The notes beneath the pieces are model-generated. The model saw only the letters and a program-made list of their open reading frames with translations, was not told the origin of the DNA and did not search any database. Shown here in pieces: positions 1 through 5,559 of a DNA stretch of 9,060 nt. The translations under genes were made by a program, and so were the position numbers. Source of the DNA: an uncultured Anaerosacchariphilus sp. Lineage in GTDB: Bacteria > Bacillota > Clostridia > Lachnospirales > Lachnospiraceae. Position 1 is the first letter of the stretch; every line of letters starts with the position of its first letter. The stretch spans positions 1 to 9,060 of the forward strand of contig CAKROP010000062.1 in NCBI GenBank assembly GCA_934373375.1, given 5' to 3'.

Positions 1-672
1 CTCATACATATGAGGCTCGCTGTTCAGCAGCTTTCTCTCATTGCCCCGCTTTAAAAGATAATGCATATGGGATACAAAACGGGAATAGCTGAAGCCGTTT
101 TTATCTATTTTCATGTCAAACCGGTCTTCGATAATCCGTGTGATTTCTTCGATCAGCTTATCGTCCAGTTTATTCTTCTCGCCCTCTCCGGCCGCCTCCG
201 CGTTGATGATATGGAGCGCGATGTAGGCCGCCTCATCATCATCAAAATAAATCCGCATTTTCTTTTTCAGAAGCTCCACGCCGAACCGGCCAATCTCCAT
301 CTCCGTCTCAAAGAGATAGCGAATATCCTGTACAATCGGCAGCTTTACCTTGATATTTTCCTTCTGACGCTGAATGGCAAAAGTAATATGATCTGCCAGT
401 GTAAATACGATATTGGAGCTGATGGGATTATCCAGCTTTTCTCTCGCGAAATTCACAATCTCATCGGAGATATCCAGAATCTCCGGCGGAATATCTTTGA
501 TCATGCTCAGATAGCTTTTATCGATGCCCCAGTAGGTTCTCTGAATCTTGCTCAGCTCCACCTCATAAGGCGGTTTGGGAAAGCCGATGCCTTTGCCGAA
601 AGCAATCACCTCATTGCCCCTGCTGTCCAGACACAGCGCCACATTATTGTTGATTTTCTGTATAACCTTCAT
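1..672 (-). CDS. BglG/LicT-family PTS transcriptional antiterminator (3' end cut by window edge)
   Basis: This should be an RNA-binding antiterminator: when dephosphorylated/phosphorylated appropriately by PTS proteins it binds a leader hairpin and prevents termination upstream of sugar-PTS genes. The 224 codons present begin MKVIQKINNNVAL, followed by the FGKGIGF stretch at residues 25-31. Together these are the hallmark of the CAT RNA-binding domain (about residues 1-55). PRD1 covers about 66-170, with the conserved histidines H95 (in LADHITF) and H154 (in YIALHI). PRD2 starts near 172 and shows H202/H204 (SHMHYLL); it is cut by the left edge, and family members are usually about 280 aa. 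The start at 672 is chosen because GAGGG lies 7 nt upstream (684-680) and the protein begins exactly like family members. The gene follows its own antiterminator/terminator leader, so it is probably autoregulated. PTS transporter genes probably follow beyond position 1. The sugar cannot be told from this sequence. Family call is firm; licT itself is not certain. Confidence 0.93.
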   Translation of the reverse strand, partial: MKVIQKINNNVALCLDSRGNEVIAFGKGIGFPKPPYEVELSKIQRTYWGIDKSYLSMIKDIPPEILDISDEIVNFAREKLDNPISSNIVFTLADHITFAIQRQKENIKVKLPIVQDIRYLFETEMEIGRFGVELLKKKMRIYFDDDEAAYIALHIINAEAAGEGEKNKLDDKLIEEITRIIEDRFDMKIDKNGFSYSRFVSHMHYLLKRGNERKLLNSEPHMYE

Positions 673-686
673 CTGTATTCCCTCGT

Positions 687-700
687 ATGTTTCGAAACAT
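687..700. repeat. Perfect 14-bp palindrome between leader terminator and antiterminator gene
   Basis: ATGTTTCGAAACAT reads the same on both strands. It lies in the untranslated leader between the terminator T-run (710) and the ribosome site (684-680) of the antiterminator gene. It could be a protein-binding site or a small RNA hairpin near the ribosome site, or it could be chance. No known operator was recognised. Confidence 0.45.
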
Positions 701-709
701 TAAGACAAC

Positions 710-771
710 AAAAAACTCTTCGGGGCACCACAAAAACACTGCTGTTTTGTAAGGTAATACCTCAAAGAGTT
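710..771 (-). terminator. Leader (attenuator) terminator of the PTS antiterminator gene
   Basis: Read on the minus strand, the arm AACTCTT (771-765) pairs perfectly with AAGAGTT (720-714). Inside it sits a second stem, CAAAACA against TGTTTTTG with one bulged T, closed by a GCAG loop. A run of six T follows (715-710). This is an intrinsic terminator about 40 nt before the start codon. Its 5' arm lies inside the RNA antiterminator at 751-780, so the two structures exclude each other. That is the standard logic of BglG/LicT/SacY-controlled leaders. Confidence 0.88.
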
Positions 772-780
772 ACAATCCTT
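751..780 (-). promoter_or_regulatory. Ribonucleic antiterminator (RAT) hairpin, binding site of the LicT-type protein
   Basis: On the minus strand this 30-nt element starts AAGGATTGTAACTC, close to the family consensus GGATTGTTACT. It then has a TTT loop, GAG, an internal-loop stretch GTATTA and a closing CCTT. The outer stem is AAGG/CCTT and the upper stem CTC/GAG, with asymmetric internal loops between, which is the known shape of RATs bound by the CAT domain. It begins about 15 nt after the likely transcription start and overlaps the 5' arm of the terminator (765-771). The neighbouring gene encodes a protein of the matching family, which makes autoregulation likely. Confidence 0.87.
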
Positions 781-801
781 AAATATTATTCCGTTGATAC
801 T

Positions 802-830
802 TTTGTACCACTTTTTTCAGGATTTGTCAA
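802..830 (-). promoter_or_regulatory. Promoter of the PTS antiterminator leader
   Basis: Perfect -35 TTGACA (830-825), a 17-nt spacer and -10 TACAAA (807-802). The predicted start near 795 gives a leader of about 120 nt carrying the RAT and terminator. The -35 box contains the TGA stop codon (829-827) of the upstream TOPRIM-like gene. No catabolite-response (cre) element was recognised nearby. Confidence 0.75.
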
Positions 831-1348
831 GTCTCATTTTTACCTAAAACAACCTGAAACGCATTATTTTCCACAAAAGAAAACTCTTCTGGAACTTTTG
901 TCATCCAAAGTCTGTCATATTTCAATCCATGCCGCTCCAGCATTGCACGGCAGTCCCGGGGCTTCATTTTGCAAAAATCAGTTTTGAAATTCTTAATGCT
1001 ATTACTTCTGGTGAGAGATGTAACATTCTTTACATCGGTGCAACGGCACAACTCGTCCTCCAGATTTCTCACCTGAGGTAAATATACAATCCGTACTTTA
1101 CCGCAATATCGCTTCAGCAATTCCAGATTCTTTTTCAGGTTTGTCGTCTGGTTTACGTCCGTATCAAACGCAAGCGCAACAATTGTTCCTGGCTGAATGG
1201 ATAGCAGTTGGGACTTCGGAATCAGATTTTGAACCACATTATACACCTTGATTTTTCCCGGTATCAGTTTTTCCGGTGCCTCTTTCAGAGCTGAAATCAA
1301 TTGTTGTTCGCACGGTCCTTCCACATAATAAATACATTTATGATTCAT
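827..1348 (-). CDS. Small TOPRIM-like protein, putative effector partner of the upstream ATPase
   Basis: A 173-aa protein with features of a minimal TOPRIM fold. A beta strand leads into IYYVEGPCEQQ (residues 6-16, with candidate catalytic E10 and E14). A second strand carries ALAFDTDV (58-65, a DxD pair at D62/D64). A third, KVRIVYLPQVRNLEDEL (84-100), ends in an acidic helix that matches in position the 'FExWL' region of RloB-type proteins. OLD, RloB and DUF4435 nucleases use the same E...DxD layout for metal-dependent cleavage. The start at 1348 is preferred over an in-frame ATG 69 nt upstream because the strand/VEG motif follows it immediately and the upstream codons duplicate the reading of the ATPase tail in another frame. 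It overlaps the ATPase gene by 11 bp, implying translational coupling. The sequence is AT-rich. Predicted job: nuclease or toxin effector held or triggered by the ATPase, as in PARIS, RloAB or AbiL. It is much shorter than AriB (about 300 aa). Specific family not recognised. Confidence 0.82.
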   Translation of the reverse strand: MNHKCIYYVEGPCEQQLISALKEAPEKLIPGKIKVYNVVQNLIPKSQLLSIQPGTIVALAFDTDVNQTTNLKKNLELLKRYCGKVRIVYLPQVRNLEDELCRCTDVKNVTSLTRSNSIKNFKTDFCKMKPRDCRAMLERHGLKYDRLWMTKVPEEFSFVENNAFQVVLGKNET

Positions 1349-2441
1349 TCGTCCACCCCATTTCCAGTTCATCCAACAATGTATCTTGCGGTAACGAAGA
1401 AAACACATCATTTTCAACTGCGCAGCGAAGCGAATCTGTATTACGTTTCAATACTTCTGATGCCGAAACAGCCGATACCTTGTAAGCCCCGTCCTCCAGA
1501 TATTTCCTCAGAAATACATAGCTGTGCTTTGGCAGATTCAAATCCAGCATGTCAGTATTATGTGTGGTAAATATGAGCTGCTCGTCTGCGCCAATTCTAT
1601 CCAGCATAATACCGAAGATTCGTTTTTCAATATCGCTTTGGATATAAGAAAAGTGTTCGTCACAATAATAAAAGCTGCTTTCCTTTGCAATCATCGCCGC
1701 AAGGAACATAGCCACGTCAATTCCCTCTGCCGTTCCGCTGGAAAGCACTTCTCTGTTCAGAAGTTTTCCTTCCTGAATAATGATTTCCGTGTCGCCACGT
1801 CGAATGATAAAGGTATCTTTCAAGTCCTTTGACAGTCTCACATCCTGTAGAGTCGGATCCAGAGTTCCGATAACCGCCCGAAGTGTTTTTAACAGAACTT
1901 TTTTATTTGCTTCTGTCATTTTCAATGTTTTTTCGATTTCCGGATAAGCAAAACGATATGCGAGTTTTCCTACCATTTTTTTCAAGGATGCTGCTGACTG
2001 AATTGCTTCCATGGAATGATCCTCTAATTTTGCAACACATTTCTCATAGGAATCCATTTTATCAATTTCAGCTGTCTCGTACCGTAACTGCACCTCTTCT
2101 TTCACCGGGATGATACCCGCCGATAATCTTTGCAATCGATAATCGCCGTTGACAAAATCAATGCTGAAAAATCCATATTTTCCGGACGTCATCTCATATA
2201 GATATGACGGATTTCCATCACCTATAAACTCAAAAATACGAAGCAGCGCTTTTCCCAAGCTGGTCTTTCCCGTTGCATTTGCCCCCATGAGTATTACTGC
2301 TTTCTTATATCGGAATCTTTCTCTTCCCTGCAGGCATTCGTTTTCTATAATTGAATTGACAATTTTTTTCGGATAACTGAAATTAATCGTAAAATCGTCA
2401 AAACCATAGATTCCTTTTAAGGATAAATTTAAAATAATCAT
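1338..2441 (-). CDS. AAA/ABC-type ATPase (AAA_15/AAA_21, OLD-like), sensor component of a putative defence pair
   Basis: A 367-aa protein with a complete ABC/SMC-like ATPase core. The Walker A loop GANATGKTS is at 53-61, an ABC-signature-like LSSGTAEG at 233-240, Walker B FYYCDEHF at 257-264 (D261, catalytic E262) and a switch histidine in TTHNTDM (H294). The insert between Walker A and the signature (about 80-225) is helical and would be the dimerisation or sensing region. There are no transmembrane segments and no TOPRIM domain of its own, unlike full OLD/GajA proteins; that part appears to be supplied by the next gene. The start is supported by AAAGGAG (2458-2452) about 10 nt upstream. The gene has its own promoter and is AT-richer than recJ (a hand count of one 60-nt line gives 33% GC, against 68% for a line in recJ). 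Known relatives (AriA, RloA, AbiLi) act with a small nuclease partner in phage defence; that role here is inferred. Confidence 0.9.
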   Translation of the reverse strand: MIILNLSLKGIYGFDDFTINFSYPKKIVNSIIENECLQGRERFRYKKAVILMGANATGKTSLGKALLRIFEFIGDGNPSYLYEMTSGKYGFFSIDFVNGDYRLQRLSAGIIPVKEEVQLRYETAEIDKMDSYEKCVAKLEDHSMEAIQSAASLKKMVGKLAYRFAYPEIEKTLKMTEANKKVLLKTLRAVIGTLDPTLQDVRLSKDLKDTFIIRRGDTEIIIQEGKLLNREVLSSGTAEGIDVAMFLAAMIAKESSFYYCDEHFSYIQSDIEKRIFGIMLDRIGADEQLIFTTHNTDMLDLNLPKHSYVFLRKYLEDGAYKVSAVSASEVLKRNTDSLRCAVENDVFSSLPQDTLLDELEMGWTNES

Positions 2442-2493
2442 ATCTGTTCTTCTCCTTTCAGCGGAGTTTTATTACTTCGTATATCACGAACTA

Positions 2494-2522
2494 ATAGTAT
2501 CATATTCTGTTTTTACTTTCAA
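2494..2522 (-). promoter_or_regulatory. Promoter of the ATPase/TOPRIM operon
   Basis: TTGAAA (2522-2517), a 17-nt spacer and TACTAT (2499-2494), read on the minus strand. The predicted start near 2487 gives a 5' leader of about 45 nt to the ATG at 2441, with a strong AAAGGAG in it. The promoter begins 5 nt after the stop codon of the oxidoreductase remnant, so it belongs to the ATPase cassette. Confidence 0.6.
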
Positions 2523-2528
2523 TATGAT
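2499..2528. promoter_or_regulatory. Inverted repeat spanning the ATPase promoter, candidate operator
   Basis: Perfect 8-bp arms ATCATATT (2499-2506) and AATATGAT (2521-2528) are separated by 14 nt, giving a centre-to-centre distance of 22 bp, about two helical turns. One arm touches the -35 box and the other ends at the -10 box. A dimeric protein bound here would block RNA polymerase. No regulator gene is recognised in the window, so the binding protein is unknown. The region is AT-rich, so chance is possible. Confidence 0.45.
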
Positions 2529-2767
2529 TATTCTGACCTTTTCTGACTAAAGATATGTTTTCGCACCAAATCCGTCGCTCTCCGGATCCGCAGGGAATCC
2601 TCCAGGGTCATATACGGACTTTCCGTGAGACCTTCTGTGAAGCAGCGTTTGGCTTCGGTTCAGGACGCCGCTGCGCAGAGCCGCCTGTCGGGACTGTTTT
2701 TCAGGCTTTTTAAGAAACAGCTGACGATCTTTCCGCCGCCGATGACTCCCCAGTTTATCATAGACAT
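2528..2767 (-). pseudogene. Remnant of a Gfo/Idh/MocA-family oxidoreductase (internal deletion plus stop)
   Basis: Directly after recJ, with TAGGAG (overlapping the recJ stop) about 6 nt before the ATG at 2767, a frame encodes 35 residues starting MSMINWGVIGGGKI. The core WGVIGxGxI is the NAD(P)-binding start of Gfo/Idh/MocA dehydrogenases, and the segment ending RLCAAAS sits where the second Rossmann strand of the family ends (LxAVAS). A TGA stop follows at 2662-2660. In the same frame, 43 more residues resemble the family's extreme C-terminus, with TEGLTESPYMTLEDSL matching the common 'EGxTESxxMPLxDSL' ending, and stop at 2530-2528. Intact members are about 320-330 aa, so roughly 245 residues are missing between these two ends. 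This is a deletion relic. The short N-terminal reading frame could still be translated because it keeps a good ribosome site coupled to recJ. Confidence 0.72.
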
Positions 2768-2774
2768 ATTTCTC

Positions 2775-4493
2775 CTATCTCCAGCTTTCAATGACCGCCT
2801 GCACGGTTCTCCGCCCCTGAAATTCGTTGATTTCCGGGTAATATAGCAGGCAGACCGTATCTTTGCTTTCTATGTAATGCAGAGCGGCTTCCACATCGCC
2901 GAAGCTGATGCCCTCCAGGCGGCTTCCTTTATCATCCTCCAGAACGGTCTTCAGGACGTTCCGGTTTTTGCCGATGATGCGGGCACTTTTAACCCGGACA
3001 TTTGCCGCCGCGAACAGGGGCTTATCATTTTCCTTGCCAAATGGCTCCAGAAGCTCAAGCTCCTTTATAATCTGCTCGCCTGCATACTGAATGGGCAGGA
3101 CGGCATCGTAGGACAGCTTCGGAATCAGATCTGCGTCGGTCAGGCGACAATTTTCGTTCAGGCGCTTCCGCAGGAGTTCCACATTTTCCGTAGGGATGGA
3201 CAGACCCGCCGCCATGGGGTGGCCGCCGAATTTGGTAAATAATTCCGCCACCTTTGTCATTTCCTCGAACATGTGGTAGCCGGGAATGGAACGCCCCGAT
3301 CCCTTCACGCCCTCCTCACCGTCGGTCAGCACGAAGCAGGGGCGGAAATAGCGCTCCCGGATGCGGCCTGCGATGATACCGGCCAGGCTTTCGTGGCAGT
3401 CGGGCAGGTAGACCACCAGGACCTTATCCTGACCCAAATCGGTCTCTTCGATAAGGCGGATAGCCTCGGTGGTTCCCTTTGCTGTCAGGTCTTTCCGGCT
3501 GTCATTCAGGGCTTTCAGATCCCCGGCCAGCTTTTCCGCCTCGGACTTAGAGGACGCGCCCAGCAGCTCCAGTGCCCTCTTTGCAGTGTCCAGGCGGCCG
3601 CTGGCGTTAATGCAGGGGCCGATGACGAAGCCGATGTGGTAGGCGGTGAGCTTCTTACCCTCCAGGCCGTTGACAGCCAGCAGAGCCCGGTAACCCGGGT
3701 TGGTAGTATCTGCTAACTGTTTTAATCCGTATTTTACCAGAATCCGGTTTTCACCGGTCAGATCCATAATGTCGCCGATGGTGGCCACAGCGGCAAACTG
3801 AGCCAAATCGAGGAATTCTTCCCGTGGGACGCCCGCCTCCTGATAGAGTACCTCCACCAGCCGCCAGGCCACAGCCGCGCCGCAGAGCTTTTTATAAGGA
3901 TAGGGACAGTCGGCCTGCTTCGGATTCACAATCACATCCGCCGGGGGCAGGATCGTGGTGCGGGTACCGTCCGCCTCCTCCCGGTAGGGAATCTCATGGT
4001 GATCTGTGACAATGACGGTCATGCCCAGTTCTTTTGCATAGGCGATTTCTTTGGCTGCGGCAATGCCATTGTCGCAGGTAACGATGGTGTCGATACCTGC
4101 TTCCTTCGCCTGCTCAATCAGGTGCTCATTGATACCGTAGCCGTCCTTCAGACGGTCGGGAATCACCGTGTCCACCTGCGCGCCCACCCGGCGCAGGCCA
4201 GTCACCAGGATGTGGGTGGCGTTCACGCCGTCAATGTCGTAGTCGCCAATGATGCGGATGGTCGCGCCCACCCGGATCTTCTGACGCAGCAGCTCCACGG
4301 CCTCTGTCATGCCTTTCATCCGCCGTGCGTCCGCCAGCTCCTCCAGGGTACCGTAGAGGTAGGCCCGGACCTCTGCCTCGCTTTCCCCGGCCCGGCTTCT
4401 TATCAGGCGCATGGCCATGGGACTCACCCCGAATTTTTCCGCCAGCTCCTGATTGCCTTCGATTCTGGGGGCTTCTATCCACTGTTCGTTCAT
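2775..4493 (-). CDS. recJ: Single-stranded-DNA-specific exonuclease RecJ
   Basis: RecJ degrades single-stranded DNA 5' to 3' in recombination and repair; it acts in the cytoplasm with metal ions. This 572-aa protein shows the DHH phosphoesterase motifs in order: GDYDIDG (83-89), TCDNGI (139-144), TDHHE (163-167) and a C-GAAVAWRL segment (204-212). INASGRL is at 295-301. The DHHA1 domain follows, with GSGRSIPG (398-405) and KFGGHPMAAGL (421-431), then the C-terminal OB-type region with LLEPFGKENDKPLF (481-494). Length fits the shorter clostridial RecJ type rather than the ~790-aa Bacillus form. The start at 4493 has GGGAG (4509-4505) about 11 nt upstream. It lies 21 bp after the DUF1016 gene stop and is probably co-transcribed with it, since no terminator is seen between. 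In related bacteria apt and relA follow; here an oxidoreductase remnant follows. Confidence 0.95.
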   Translation of the reverse strand: MNEQWIEAPRIEGNQELAEKFGVSPMAMRLIRSRAGESEAEVRAYLYGTLEELADARRMKGMTEAVELLRQKIRVGATIRIIGDYDIDGVNATHILVTGLRRVGAQVDTVIPDRLKDGYGINEHLIEQAKEAGIDTIVTCDNGIAAAKEIAYAKELGMTVIVTDHHEIPYREEADGTRTTILPPADVIVNPKQADCPYPYKKLCGAAVAWRLVEVLYQEAGVPREEFLDLAQFAAVATIGDIMDLTGENRILVKYGLKQLADTTNPGYRALLAVNGLEGKKLTAYHIGFVIGPCINASGRLDTAKRALELLGASSKSEAEKLAGDLKALNDSRKDLTAKGTTEAIRLIEETDLGQDKVLVVYLPDCHESLAGIIAGRIRERYFRPCFVLTDGEEGVKGSGRSIPGYHMFEEMTKVAELFTKFGGHPMAAGLSIPTENVELLRKRLNENCRLTDADLIPKLSYDAVLPIQYAGEQIIKELELLEPFGKENDKPLFAAANVRVKSARIIGKNRNVLKTVLEDDKGSRLEGISFGDVEAALHYIESKDTVCLLYYPEINEFQGRRTVQAVIESWR

Positions 4494-4514
4494 ATATGCA
4501 TAATCTCCCGTAAA

Positions 4515-5378
4515 TCATATTTCGTATGTATCATCGTCTTTGCTTCCATTCTCATCCAACAACTGTTCTTCCAGCAGTTTTTGCAAAGCTTCCTTACTCG
4601 GCAGTACCGTCTCATATTTGCTTGCAAAAATCTGCGTATTATCCTCCGGCAAAGTCATTTCTACAACGGCGTTGTTCTTGTCTCTACAAAGTATAATTCC
4701 TATCGTTGGATTCTCATCCGGCAGTTTCACCTTCCGGTCATAGTAATGAACGTACATCTGCATCTGGCCAATATCCTGATGTTTCAATTCGCCGATTTTC
4801 AAATCAAACAGAACAAAACAACGCAGCAGACGGTTATAGAAAACCAAATCCACCATGAAATGCTCTTCGTCGAAGGTAAACCGCACCTGCCTGCCGATGA
4901 AGGCAAAGCCGGTGCCAAGTTCCAGCAGGAACTGCTGCAAATGGTCGATGATACGGCTCTCCAGCTCGCTCTCGGAATATTCCGGCAGTTCCTTCAGGCC
5001 AAGGAACTCCAATACATACGGGTCTTTGACCGCATCTTCTGCTTTCTCAACCTTCTGTCCTTCTAATGCCAGACGGTAAACCTTATCCTTATCCGTACTA
5101 AGGGCAAGGCGCTCATAGAGTGAACTGCCATATTGCCGTTTCAACTCAGCAAGGCTCCAGTCATTTTTTATAGATTCAATTTCATAAAAATGGCGTTCAT
5201 CTATGTTGTCTATCCGCATGAGCTTAAGATAATGAGACCAGCTCAGATAAAACTTTCTGCCGGTGCTGACCGCAGGAAGGTTCTTGAATTGGTCAGACAG
5301 TGTCTGACTAATTTGATCCTGCGAATAAACTGTGAAAAACTGTCGCATTTCCAGGATATCATCCACCGTGCAGTTCAT
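4515..5378 (-). CDS. DUF1016/YhcG-type PDDEXK nuclease, N-terminally short
   Basis: Members of this family are predicted PDDEXK-fold nucleases, common in accessory DNA. The 287 aa keep the C-terminal nuclease domain: ELESRIIDHL (138-147, acidic motif I), FMVDLVFYN (174-182, D177), FDLKIGE (191-197, D192-K194) and GQMQMYV (204-210). The N-terminal domain is represented by EMRQFFTVYSQ (10-20) and SWSHYLKLMRI (46-56). Full-length members are about 340-380 aa and carry some 60-70 residues before the 'MRQFF' segment, and those are absent here. None of the three upstream minus-strand frames encodes them. Thus it is either a 5'-truncated copy or a naturally short variant. The start at 5378 is the only suitable ATG upstream of the conserved segment, but there is no clear Shine-Dalgarno sequence. 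It has its own promoter and leads into recJ 21 bp downstream. It interrupts the usual secDF-recJ neighbourhood and is AT-richer than both. Confidence 0.85.
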   Translation of the reverse strand: MNCTVDDILEMRQFFTVYSQDQISQTLSDQFKNLPAVSTGRKFYLSWSHYLKLMRIDNIDERHFYEIESIKNDWSLAELKRQYGSSLYERLALSTDKDKVYRLALEGQKVEKAEDAVKDPYVLEFLGLKELPEYSESELESRIIDHLQQFLLELGTGFAFIGRQVRFTFDEEHFMVDLVFYNRLLRCFVLFDLKIGELKHQDIGQMQMYVHYYDRKVKLPDENPTIGIILCRDKNNAVVEMTLPEDNTQIFASKYETVLPSKEALQKLLEEQLLDENGSKDDDTYEI

Positions 5379-5412
5379 ACCAACGCTTGCAACTATAAAA
5401 ACTTATTATAAA

Positions 5413-5441
5413 ATTATAGCACGCTCGTTTTGTTAAGTAAA
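5413..5441 (-). promoter_or_regulatory. Promoter of the DUF1016-recJ transcription unit
   Basis: TTTACT (5441-5436), a 17-nt spacer and a perfect TATAAT (5418-5413) on the minus strand. The predicted start near 5406 leaves about 28 nt before the ATG at 5378. It follows the secDF terminator, so it is likely the main promoter for the nuclease gene and, by read-through, recJ. Confidence 0.65.
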
Positions 5442-5487
5442 CCAATCCTAGTGACTTCTCACAAGTTCCATTCTTCTGCAAGCAGGG

Positions 5488-5504
5488 CTTTCGTGACACG
5501 AAAG
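5488..5504. repeat. Short inverted repeat upstream of the DUF1016 promoter
   Basis: CTTTCGTGACACGAAAG has perfect 7-bp arms around a 3-nt centre. It lies between the secDF terminator and the DUF1016 promoter, about 46 bp upstream of the -35 box. There is no T-run, so it is not a terminator. It could be an upstream regulator site or chance. Confidence 0.35.
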
Positions 5505-5514
5505 AAATTGTTAG

Positions 5515-5559
5515 AAAAAAGGGGATGTAAAAAACTCGATTAAGTTTTTTCACATCCCC
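5515..5559 (-). terminator. Strong intrinsic terminator after secDF
   Basis: On the minus strand, GGGGATGT (5559-5552), one bulged G and AAAAAACT pair with AGTTTTTT and ACATCCCC (ending at 5521) around a 6-nt loop, followed by six T (5520-5515). The hairpin begins about 31 nt after the secDF stop. Because a T-run also follows on the other strand (5560-5564), it may work in both directions, although no plus-strand gene is supported here. Confidence 0.92.

Noticed and set aside
61..987. Plus-strand 308-codon open frame
   Set aside because: It is antisense to the BglG/LicT-family gene, its leader and the TOPRIM-like gene. The minus strand carries recognisable conserved domains, and this frame carries none.
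1349..1417. Longer version (196 aa) of the TOPRIM-like protein
   Set aside because: The additional 23 residues overlap the ATPase tail in another frame and precede the conserved first strand. The ATG at 1348, with an 11-bp overlap, is the more natural start.
2625..2846. Plus-strand 73-codon frame across the recJ end
   Set aside because: It is antisense to the oxidoreductase relic and recJ, with no ribosome site or domain.
4231..4518. Minus-strand 95-codon frame overlapping the recJ start
   Set aside because: It is an out-of-frame reading of recJ; the protein is a low-complexity G/R-rich shadow.
3996..5066. Plus-strand 356-codon open frame
   Set aside because: It runs antisense across the recJ start and most of the DUF1016 gene, with composition typical of a codon shadow and no recognisable domain.
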